A stretch of DNA of 64,000 nt from Pandoraea capi (GTDB lineage Bacteria; Pseudomonadota; Gammaproteobacteria; Burkholderiales; Burkholderiaceae). Position 1 is the stretch's first letter. Each line of letters begins with the position of its first letter. The position numbers and the translations under genes are program-made. The notes under the pieces are model-generated. The model saw only the letters and a list, made by a program, of their open reading frames with translations. It had not been told where the DNA came from and did no database searches. The stretch lies in assembly GCF_902459735.1 (NCBI RefSeq), contig NZ_CABPRV010000006.1, positions 236,332-300,331 on the forward strand, written 5' to 3'. Below, piece by piece: positions 7,922-14,726 of this stretch.

Positions 7922-9544
7922 GTGAACCGGGGATTCGAGAGCATCATCGATCGACTGGCGCGCGAGTTCTGGCGCGCCGCGCACTTGCGCGAGCAGCAGC
8001 ACGCGCAATCGCAGGCGCGTTCGCTGGCGGAAGTCCGTGCGTTGGATCAGGCGCAGCGCGCCTGGGAAGAAGCGCCTGCGGGCGACGCGGCGGCAGGCGA
8101 GCGTCTGCATCTGGCCTGGCGTCAGGCGGAGGCGGCTGCGCAGGGCGCTCGCGCCAGGTTCGAAATGGCGAGGCTGGAGCGTTTGCTGGCCGACGGCCTT
8201 GCTCGCGACCTGCGGATTCCGCCGGCCGATCTGCGGGCGCGCAACACGCCGCCGGTGCTCGACACGCGCCATCTCCCGAAAGTCCTGCCCAAACCCGAGT
8301 GGGAAGCCTTTGCGCCCGAAAAGCCGGGGCGGTTGGCGCTGGCCATGCCGGGAGCGTCTGGCCGTTATGAGCAGGCCGTCGCCAAGGCGCGTAGCGAATT
8401 CGTGCATACCGAACGGGAGTACGAAGCATCGAAGATCCGTCGCACGCAAGGATCGATGATTCTCCAGATCGCGCAGCAAAAGGCCACCGAGGCTGCGCGA
8501 GCCGAGAGTGCGCGTCACAACGCGGCGGTGGCCGACTTCGAGGGCGCTTTGCTGCGCGGCGAAGCGGCGGCCGTGACTGGCTATGCACGCATCGTGCTCA
8601 GCCGAAGCCCATATCCGGAAGCCTTCACGCAGACACTCGCCGCGCATTACGTCGAGACGCACAAGTTGCTGGCCATTGGCTACGACGTGCCGACGCTCGA
8701 TGCCGCCGTGCCCATTGCCCTCGATTACCACTACAACGCGGCGGACGCGACCGTGCAAGGCGTGCCGGCGGGTGAGGCGATGCGTGCGCAGGTCTATGCC
8801 AGTGCGTTGCGCCAGATCGTGTTGCGCTCGCTCCATGAATTGTTCTCGGCCGACCCGCTGCGTCATGTGGGCGCCATCGTCTTCAACGTGTATGCGAGCG
8901 ACGGGGGCGAGCGTGTCTGCCTCGCAAGCGCGCACGTGGCGCGTGCCGACTTCGCGGCACTCGTGCTGACGGAGGGGGACGCTGCGGCACATCTGGCGAC
9001 GCTCGGCGCACGGGTGTCGACGCGTCCCGAAGCGTTGCTCGCGGTGACGCCCGTCGCGGGCGTGGACATGACGCAGGTCGTCACCGATGCCGACGTCGCC
9101 GTCGATCGCCGCTTCAATCTGATGACGCTCAGCGACAAGGATTTCACGCAGGTGATGTTCCACCTGCTGCGCTCGCATGGCTTCGAAGGTCCGCCACTGT
9201 TGCCGGGCGAGCAGGAGGGCATGCTGACCTGCCGCGCGTGGGATCCGCATCCGATTTTCGGGGGCGATGTCGTCGTCCAGATATTCCGCGTGATGGACCG
9301 CACGGCGCGACTGGAGGTCGCGGTGGCCCGCGCCATGCTCGCCGAGATGCAGCAGATCGGCGCGGCGCGCGGCATGCTGATCACGACCGGCGAGTTCGAC
9401 GAGGGCGTCGAGGAGTTCGCACGCGATCGGCGCATCGAATTGCTCTCCGGCCATCATCTCGTGTTCCTGCTCAAGGAAAATGCCGGGGTCGACGCGAGCG
9501 TCGTGATACCGGAAACGATCGATACGACCGCCGTCCTGTTTTGA
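7922..9544 (+). CDS. Mrr-like (PD-(D/E)XK) restriction-endonuclease-domain protein, active site apparently degenerate
   Basis: Read from GTG 7922, with a G-rich stretch upstream, as 540 residues. The first ~200 residues are Ala/Arg/Glu-rich and helical, probably coiled coil. The last ~125 residues resemble the Mrr catalytic fold: the KDFTQVMFHLLRSHGFEG helix, then a strand and helix ending in ARGMLITTGEFDEGVEEFA, RRIELLSGHHLVFLL. The expected acidic residues and the Q-x-K of Mrr enzymes are not obvious; the matching place reads VVVQIFR. It may be a DNA-binding or inactivated derivative. No methyltransferase is nearby, so it is not a normal restriction system. Confidence 0.7.
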   Translation: MNRGFESIIDRLAREFWRAAHLREQQHAQSQARSLAEVRALDQAQRAWEEAPAGDAAAGERLHLAWRQAEAAAQGARARFEMARLERLLADGLARDLRIPPADLRARNTPPVLDTRHLPKVLPKPEWEAFAPEKPGRLALAMPGASGRYEQAVAKARSEFVHTEREYEASKIRRTQGSMILQIAQQKATEAARAESARHNAAVADFEGALLRGEAAAVTGYARIVLSRSPYPEAFTQTLAAHYVETHKLLAIGYDVPTLDAAVPIALDYHYNAADATVQGVPAGEAMRAQVYASALRQIVLRSLHELFSADPLRHVGAIVFNVYASDGGERVCLASAHVARADFAALVLTEGDAAAHLATLGARVSTRPEALLAVTPVAGVDMTQVVTDADVAVDRRFNLMTLSDKDFTQVMFHLLRSHGFEGPPLLPGEQEGMLTCRAWDPHPIFGGDVVVQIFRVMDRTARLEVAVARAMLAEMQQIGAARGMLITTGEFDEGVEEFARDRRIELLSGHHLVFLLKENAGVDASVVIPETIDTTAVLF

Positions 9545-9624
9545 GGGATGTCCGGGGTGCGTGATGGGCGGCCTGCTATAGTGGTCCGACCTGACCCCAC
9601 GTCATTCACATCACGGAGGATCGT

Positions 9625-10182
9625 ATGTCCCGAGGCATGGAATGCAAGGCGCGCACCGTCAACCCGACCCGCACTGGTTTCACTCGATGGGCACGCACAG
9701 GTGCACGAGGTGCACGAATAGGGGCGATCGGCTTCGCGCTGGTAACGGCGCTGGGCGTTCCGATGTCGGCACACGCCCAGCTCGATCTGCTGAAGAACGC
9801 CGTAGGTGGCGGCACCTCTGGCGGCACCTCCAGCGGTAGCGCCGGTGGGCTGCCGGGTGGACTGGGCGGGCTGGCGTCGTCGGGATCGCTGACGTCGAGC
9901 AGCATCGGCAATGCGACCGGCGTGCTCCAGTTCTGCATCAAGAACAACTATCTCGGCGGCGCGAATCTTAACTCCGCGACCGACGTGAAAGACAAGTTGC
10001 TTGGCAAGATCGGCACGCAGTCAGGATCGGCTGCCGCCAGCCCGGGGTATCTCGACGGTGTCAAAGGCATGCTGTCGTCGCCGGACGGCAAGACCGTCGA
10101 CCTGAACGGCGGTGGCCTCAAGGAACAGCTCACGCGCAAGGTCTGTGACAAGGTGCTCGATCAGGCCAAGTCTTTCCTCTGA
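9625..10182 (+). CDS. DUF2501 family exported protein (YjjA-like)
   Basis: A 185-residue protein with a long basic-hydrophobic leader ending AHAQ, a Gly/Ser-rich linker (about residues 60-95), and the conserved C-terminal domain: GVLQFCIKNNYLGG, a DVKDKLLGKIG segment and a closing KVCDKVLDQAKSFL. The two Cys of the domain could form a disulfide in the periplasm. A strong ribosome binding site (GGAGG) lies just before the ATG. Function is unknown for the family. Confidence 0.83.
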   Translation: MSRGMECKARTVNPTRTGFTRWARTGARGARIGAIGFALVTALGVPMSAHAQLDLLKNAVGGGTSGGTSSGSAGGLPGGLGGLASSGSLTSSSIGNATGVLQFCIKNNYLGGANLNSATDVKDKLLGKIGTQSGSAAASPGYLDGVKGMLSSPDGKTVDLNGGGLKEQLTRKVCDKVLDQAKSFL

Positions 10183-10362
10183 CGACGGGCATCACGCCCT
10201 GTGAGGCGGGCCACGCCGGTGGTCCGTCTCATAAGTCCCTCGGCGGCGTCGCTTGCCTTCATGGCATCAAAAAAATTCCATCGATTGGGTCTTTGCGCCG
10301 GGCCACGCCCGGACGTACGCTAAGCGTCATTCCCCACCCGCCGCCTTTGACCGGAGTCATCG

Positions 10363-11007
10363 ATGTATCAGCCTGCCGCTTTCACTGAAGATCGTCCCGA
10401 AGTCCTGCACGATCTGATTCGCCAGCATCCGCTTGGCCTGCTGGTGAGTGCGGGCGCACAGGGGCTGATCGCCGATTCGATTCCGTTCCTGATGTACGCG
10501 CAGGAGGGTGAGTTCGGTACGCTGCGCGGACACCTGGCCCGCGCCAATCCGCATGGCGCGGCATTGCGCGACGTCGATGAGTGTCTGGTCGCGTTCATCG
10601 GCGCGCAGGGATACATCACGCCATCGTGGTACGCGGCCAAGGCCGAACATGGCAAGGTCGTGCCGACGTGGAACTATGCCGCCGTGCACGTGTGGGGCAC
10701 ACCGCGCGTGATCGACGACGCGGCCTGGTTGCGGCGTCTCGTTGGTGATCTCACGCAGTCGCAGGAGCAGGGGCGTCCGGCACCGTGGGCTGTGGAGGAT
10801 GCGCCGGCGGACTACGTAGATAGCATGCTGCGCGCTATCGTCGGTGTGGAGATTCCGATTCGACGCATCGAGGGCAAGTTCAAGATGTCGCAGAACCGGC
10901 CGATGCCCGATCGTGTGGGCGTAGTCAACGGCCTGCGTGCCGAAGGGCCGTCGAGCGAAGCGTTGGCGGCGCTCGTCGCACAACGCGGTGAGGTGCCCGG
11001 CGCGTGA
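10363..11007 (+). CDS. FMN-binding negative transcriptional regulator, PaiB family
   Basis: A 214-residue protein with the split-barrel FMN-binding fold. Diagnostic stretches are MYQPAAFTEDRPEVLHDLI at the N-terminus, the YITPSWYAAK motif, VVPTWNYAAVHVWG, and the C-terminal IEGKFKMSQNRP. PaiB of Bacillus acts in sporulation and protease control, but most proteobacterial members are uncharacterised and may be flavin-dependent enzymes. GGAG lies upstream of the ATG. It stands alone between the DUF2501 gene and a small orphan. Confidence 0.85.
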   Translation: MYQPAAFTEDRPEVLHDLIRQHPLGLLVSAGAQGLIADSIPFLMYAQEGEFGTLRGHLARANPHGAALRDVDECLVAFIGAQGYITPSWYAAKAEHGKVVPTWNYAAVHVWGTPRVIDDAAWLRRLVGDLTQSQEQGRPAPWAVEDAPADYVDSMLRAIVGVEIPIRRIEGKFKMSQNRPMPDRVGVVNGLRAEGPSSEALAALVAQRGEVPGA

Positions 11008-11195
11008 TTGCCTGAGCGCGTGGGCGAGTGTGCAAGCGGGGCGGCGCCGTGACGGGCGTCGGTTCGCGCGGGCCGCGTGTCGTCATGCCGGAGCGTCGGA
11101 GCGTCGGTAACGAAACGAAACAATTCCGTCTCACGGCGACCGGTTTCGCGCTGCGATCCCCGCATACAATGCGGCAACCTAACTCGGATGCCGCA

Positions 11196-11354
11196 ATGAA
11201 AACGCTGCTCCTCGTGCTCGCGCTGATGCTCTGCCTGCTCTTTCTCGAGCAGGCATGGTTGCCGAGCGCGCAGGCGGATGAGTGCGACAACCTCGGCCCC
11301 GCACAGACGTTGCAGTGCGCTGCCTATGGCGCGGGGAACCTGGTCCCCGAATAG
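11196..11354 (+). CDS. Small secreted or membrane-anchored hypothetical protein
   Basis: A 52-residue ORF from ATG 11196. An N-terminal hydrophobic helix (LLLVLALMLCLLFL) is followed by a likely signal peptidase site near AQADE and a short mature tail with two Cys. The frame is open further upstream, but only this start gives a sensible signal sequence. It is not recognised as a known family. It lies 50 bases before the nuclease gene on the same strand and could be its leader gene. Confidence 0.5.
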   Translation: MKTLLLVLALMLCLLFLEQAWLPSAQADECDNLGPAQTLQCAAYGAGNLVPE

Positions 11355-11405
11355 CCGTTCATCCGCTACAATCGCCCCCCCTTACGTCTTCCCCTAAGCA
11401 GTGCG

Positions 11406-12353
11406 ATGAAGCAGTCTCGATGGACGGTCACCGCAGTGCGCGCAAGCCGCTTGCGCGCGATGGCCGGGCAGTTGGTTATCTCCACCGCAGTCGCTGTCGC
11501 GGCCCTTGGCGCCGCGCCGCGCGACGCCCAGGCCGCCGCGCCGCGCGACGCCCAGGCCGCCGCGAGCGCGTGCGGCAATCACTACTGGTCCGGCACCGCG
11601 CCGGACATCACGAACAGCGCCATGACGCGCGCGGCGCGAGAGGTGTGCTTCAGCGCATTCGGCGTCATGCACTCGGGTGTTACGCGCACGCCGCTCTGGT
11701 CGGCCGAGCATCTCACGCGCGCCAACCTGAGCGATGCCCGTCAGATCTCGCGCGTGAACAGTTTCCACGCCGAAGCGCAGCTACCGCCGAGTGAGCGCGC
11801 CGAGTTGCGCGATTACGTGCGTTCGGGCTACGACCGGGGGCATATGGCGCCGTCGGCGGACATGCCGGATGCGCAAGCGCAGTCCGAGAGCTTTTCGCTG
11901 TCGAACATGGTGCCGCAGAACAGCGAGAACAATCGCTACCTGTGGGCCGGGATCGAGTCGAGCGTGCGCAAACTTGCGCAGGATCGCGGCGAGTTGTTCG
12001 TCATCACCGGGCCGCTTTTCAAGGGCAAGACGATCACGCAGGTCGGTGATCGTGTGATGGTGCCCACGCAGTTGTTCAAGGTGGTGTACGACCCGAAGCG
12101 CAAGCAGGCGGGCGCGTATCTTGTCGCGAATGAAGCCACGGGCGATTATTCGGTCGTGAGCGTGGCTGAACTCGAGACATTGGCCGGGATCGATTTCTTC
12201 CCCGGCATGCCCGCGAACGTGAAGAAAACAGCGATGTCGCTGCCCGCACCGAAAGCCGCGGGCGGTGGCAGCAAGCGCAAGCGCGAGCCGGACGTGCCGA
12301 CGTATCGGGAGGTGCAGACGGTGCTCGACTTCCTGCGTACGATCATTCGCTGA
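11406..12353 (+). CDS. DNA/RNA non-specific endonuclease (NUC1 family), exported
   Basis: A 315-residue nuclease. A signal peptide covers about residues 1-36, followed by two copies of APRDAQAA (37-44, 45-52) and the beta-beta-alpha-Me nuclease domain. The DRGH motif (143-146) contains the catalytic His, and SENNRYLWAGIE contains the metal-binding Asn and the downstream Glu. FVITGPLF is the usual strand after the active site. It would degrade extracellular or periplasmic DNA and RNA. No immunity-protein gene is recognisable next to it, which argues against a toxin role. Confidence 0.88.
   Translation: MKQSRWTVTAVRASRLRAMAGQLVISTAVAVAALGAAPRDAQAAAPRDAQAAASACGNHYWSGTAPDITNSAMTRAAREVCFSAFGVMHSGVTRTPLWSAEHLTRANLSDARQISRVNSFHAEAQLPPSERAELRDYVRSGYDRGHMAPSADMPDAQAQSESFSLSNMVPQNSENNRYLWAGIESSVRKLAQDRGELFVITGPLFKGKTITQVGDRVMVPTQLFKVVYDPKRKQAGAYLVANEATGDYSVVSVAELETLAGIDFFPGMPANVKKTAMSLPAPKAAGGGSKRKREPDVPTYREVQTVLDFLRTIIR
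11514..11561 (+). repeat. Tandem duplication of 24 bp in the nuclease leader
   Basis: Two exact, adjacent 24-bp copies encode APRDAQAA twice around the expected signal peptidase cleavage region. They look like a recent replication-slippage duplication, in frame. Confidence 0.9.
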
Positions 12354-12455
12354 GCGTCACGGTAGTGTTCGGGGCGGGGCGCGCTGGACGTTGCCGGGCG
12401 ACCTGCCGCTCAAGCCTTTTCACGACTGATTTCCCCCCCGATTCAGGAGTTTTCC

Positions 12456-12749
12456 ATGTCGACCTCGTCTTCTGCTTCCGCTTCGGCTGCGGCCGGTTTC
12501 GCACCGTTCGCCAACGACGCCGATGCCATAACGCTCGGTGAACTGAACGTCGAAAACCACACCGATCACGTCGCCATCTTCGGCAATCTCGAGCTGCGCC
12601 GCGACGCCGAAGGGCTGCGCCAGGCGCAGGCGCTCAAGGCGGTTGTCGATGCCATCGTGGCAACGTTAGCGAGCGCGGATCTGCCCGAAAAGGGGCAAAC
12701 CCCAGCCGGGACGACCGCCAAGCCGGTCAGGAATCCGTTCGAATCCTGA
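12456..12749 (+). CDS. Hypothetical protein, 97 residues
   Basis: A strong ribosome binding site (AGGAG) precedes the ATG. The N-terminus is a Ser/Ala run, followed by a compact acidic middle (ITLGELNVENHTDHVAIFGN) and a helical DAEGLRQAQALKAVVDAIVATL segment, then a Pro/Lys tail. It has no signal peptide or membrane segment. It resembles small conserved hypotheticals of Burkholderiaceae, but I do not recognise a named family. It is transcribed alone after the nuclease gene. Confidence 0.65.
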   Translation: MSTSSSASASAAAGFAPFANDADAITLGELNVENHTDHVAIFGNLELRRDAEGLRQAQALKAVVDAIVATLASADLPEKGQTPAGTTAKPVRNPFES

Positions 12750-13241
12750 CTGACATGGGCGACATGGGGTGGGGCACACCCCGTGCCCCGGGATTTACCC
12801 CGAATCTGTCGCTTATTTAAAGAATCGATGTTGCGCTGCACGAAACCCTTTCCGTGCCGCGCCGATTCCCTCACGCCTGTTTTGACCGCCCGCGTTATCG
12901 GGCATGAGTGGCCTGCGACACGCCTCGCGTAATGCCCGTCCGAATTCTGCTAATTCCACGGTTCATGCGGGTTGCGCGACAACTTGTCGCACCTGCGACA
13001 TTCTGTCGCATTGACACCCTCCGACAAAAATTACGAATCGCGTCACGGTGACGGTTTTTGCCGTGCCATCTTCACGTCTCGAAAACCATACGAATCGCGT
13101 GTTTTGCTTGCGGCGACGCAGCACGGATAGGGGGTTTACCGTGCGCAGACAAAGCGCATACTAGCCCTGCGTCTCGTCGATTCCGATCATGTGAATCGAT
13201 GACCGGCAAGGCTACGAACACTAAACAACGCGAGGTTTTCT
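12750..13241. other. Gene-free stretch with paired palindromes and a promoter-like hexamer
   Basis: There is no supported gene in these 492 bases. Contents are a GC hairpin at 12771-12789 without a T run, two 15-bp palindromes at 12976-13009, and TTGACA at 13011-13016. The region presumably drives the small membrane protein gene at 13242. Confidence 0.55.
12976..13009. promoter_or_regulatory. Two tandem 15-bp palindromes (operator or activator-site pair)
   Basis: GCGACAACTTGTCGC (12976-12990) and GCGACATTCTGTCGC (12995-13009) are both perfect in their six-base arms, share the same arms GCGACA/TGTCGC and are spaced 19 bp centre to centre, nearly two helical turns. TTGACA, a consensus -35 hexamer, starts one base after the second copy. 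Such an arrangement is typical of cooperative dimer binding sites. The binding protein is unknown. Confidence 0.65.
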
Positions 13242-13427
13242 ATGCACATCCGTTGGAAAAAAGTGTATTCGAGTGGTTGGGGAACGATTCATCACGATGC
13301 ACCCCGTTCCCGTCGCAGCGCGAGTGAGCGCGAGCAACTCTTTCAACGCCTGTTGGCAATCGCAATCGCCTGTAGCGTCGGCGGTTTCGTCCTGTTGTCA
13401 GTAGGTGCGGCCTTCCTGGGACGCTAA
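13242..13427 (+). CDS. Small single-pass membrane protein (MxIRWxK family), copy 1
   Basis: A 61-residue protein from ATG 13242, with GAGG about ten bases upstream. The N-terminus MHIRWKKVYSSGWGTI is followed by a basic Ser/Arg-rich linker and one membrane helix (LLAIAIACSVGGFVLLSVGAAFL). Its first 14 residues match the 55-residue protein at 14000 (M-x-IRW-x-K-x-YS-x-G-x-G), and both end in a membrane helix, so the two are paralogues. Function unknown. Confidence 0.65.
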   Translation: MHIRWKKVYSSGWGTIHHDAPRSRRSASEREQLFQRLLAIAIACSVGGFVLLSVGAAFLGR

Positions 13428-13851
13428 AGTCACACCCCCTTCCTTTTCGTGCGCGGCGCCGCCTCCGGCGGATTGCCGCGCTACGTTGCCTTTCACGATT
13501 CCCATGATTCGCTTCTGAATCATCATCTTCGAACGCCCCTGCGGCACGCGCTTTGCAAGCGTCGCGGCACGCCTCGATTTGCGCTTTCAATCGGGCGATT
13601 AGAACGAGCGTCCATCCCGCATTTGAAACGTTTTGTTACAGACCGATTCTTCTGCCCTAAATACTGTTCGGGCAAAATTCCCTGAATCGTTCAAAATCCC
13701 TCGTTAAAGACAGGCGGTGCTTTACGATAAAGCACACTTTACGCGTCGATATCCATCGTCGATGACGTGGTCTCTCGTGGTTTCTGCGTCGCATTCTACG
13801 AGTTCACGCTATTGCAATTCCAGAAGAATAGTGCGATCTTGAGGTGAAAGC
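13428..13851. other. AT-richer gene-poor stretch with inverted repeats
   Basis: There is no convincing gene in these 424 bases. Inverted repeats are ATGATTC/GAATCAT at 13504-13523 and the perfect palindrome at 13717-13735. The base composition is visibly lower in GC than its flanks. Confidence 0.5.
13717..13735. promoter_or_regulatory. Perfect 19-bp palindrome
   Basis: GTGCTTTA and TAAAGCAC flank a three-base centre (CGA). The lack of a T run and the short centre suit an operator better than a terminator. It lies upstream of the small genes at 13852 and 14000. Confidence 0.5.
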
Positions 13852-13980
13852 GTGGCGTCGGAATTTCAGGAAGATTTCGGGTGTTGCGGGTTACCTGACT
13901 TGCCCGGATTTATCCGAATTGTCTTGCGCCTCAAAAGTTTCGATAAAGAAGAAAAGAACAAGCAGTGCGGGCCGGTTTGA
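13852..13980 (+). CDS. Possible 42-residue protein
   Basis: GTG 13852 is preceded by AGGTGA at good spacing. The short frame begins MASEFQEDFGCCGLPDLPGF, contains a basic helix and ends 19 bases before the ATG of the next small gene. The Shine-Dalgarno sequence and position suggest a mini-operon, but nothing about the sequence is recognised and it could be chance. Confidence 0.3.
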   Translation: MASEFQEDFGCCGLPDLPGFIRIVLRLKSFDKEEKNKQCGPV

Positions 13981-13999
13981 TTGATTTGTGAGGTGCGCC

Positions 14000-14167
14000 A
14001 TGGAAATTCGCTGGGAAAAGCTGTACTCGGGCGGATTGGGTCGTTTCTACGATACTTCGGAATCCAGCCGCCGCCGGGCGCGGCGTGCACAGTTGGCATG
14101 GTTTGGCGTGGTCATCTCGATTGGCGTCGCCATCGGCGCCATCGCCATCGCATGGCGCTGGATCTGA
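14000..14167 (+). CDS. Small single-pass membrane protein (MxIRWxK family), copy 2
   Basis: A 55-residue protein from ATG 14000 with AGGTG upstream. It begins MEIRWEKLYSGGLGRFYD, has an Arg-rich stretch (SRRRARRA) and ends in a membrane helix (LAWFGVVISIGVAIGAIAIAW). It shares the N-terminal signature with the 61-residue protein at 13242. Its TGA overlaps the ATG of the following exported protein by one base (TGATG), which suggests translational coupling. Confidence 0.6.
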   Translation: MEIRWEKLYSGGLGRFYDTSESSRRRARRAQLAWFGVVISIGVAIGAIAIAWRWI

Positions 14168-14523
14168 TGCGCGCGAACGCGAAGCATCACTCGGGGATGG
14201 CTGGCTTGCTGGTACTCCTCGCCGTTGCGGCGAGCGGGTCTGTGCATGCGCAGACAGCGTCGATGCCGACCGAACCGCTCGACACCGCCGGTCAGCCGTG
14301 TGGCGCGATACGTGCGCTACCCGCGAATGTCACCGACTACCGGTACGAAGTGACGAACCGTTGCGAACGACCGGTGACGTTTTACTGGCGCTGCAACGCG
14401 GCAGACGCCGAACATTCGGTAGACGTGTCCGGCAAGGGCACGCAGTCGGCAATGTGCGTCAAGGCCAGCGGGGCAGCGGGCGAGATCGTGTTCCGCTTCG
14501 GGCCGCCGGGCACCGGTAACTGA
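14167..14523 (+). CDS. Small exported hypothetical protein
   Basis: From ATG 14167 it is 118 residues: a signal peptide (hydrophobic GLLVLLAVAASG, cleavage near VHAQ) and a mature part with five Cys, including CGAIRALP, NRCERPVTFYWRC and SAMCVKAS. The pattern suggests a disulfide-stabilised small periplasmic or secreted beta-rich protein. An alternative start at 14152 adds five residues. Its ATG overlaps the stop of the small membrane protein gene upstream. Confidence 0.6.
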   Translation: MRANAKHHSGMAGLLVLLAVAASGSVHAQTASMPTEPLDTAGQPCGAIRALPANVTDYRYEVTNRCERPVTFYWRCNAADAEHSVDVSGKGTQSAMCVKASGAAGEIVFRFGPPGTGN

Positions 14524-14726
14524 CAACCCCATCCCTCCGTTCTTCGACCGACGTCGAGCGCTGTACGGCTGTGCAGCGGCTCGTGCCTTGATACGGCGAC
14601 ACGCTCCCGGCGTCTTGCCGTCCGGTCGCCACACGCGGTCGGAATGGCTATCATGACGACATATTGGCGCGCGACCTGTCGCCGTTATCCAGACATCCCC
14701 CGAAGCCCATCCCCCAGGACATTCCC

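Noticed and set aside
10203-10230. Hairpin GAGGCGGGCCAC / GTGGTCCGTCTC after the DUF2501 gene
   Set aside because: The stem needs two wobble pairs and has no T run, so it is not called a terminator.
12771-12789. Hairpin GGGGCAC/GTGCCCC
   Set aside because: GC-rich with no T run; it may be a chance stem in GC-rich DNA.
13449-13685. 78-residue frame in the gene-poor stretch
   Set aside because: No ribosome binding site, His/Arg-rich shadow-like composition, and no resemblance to known proteins.
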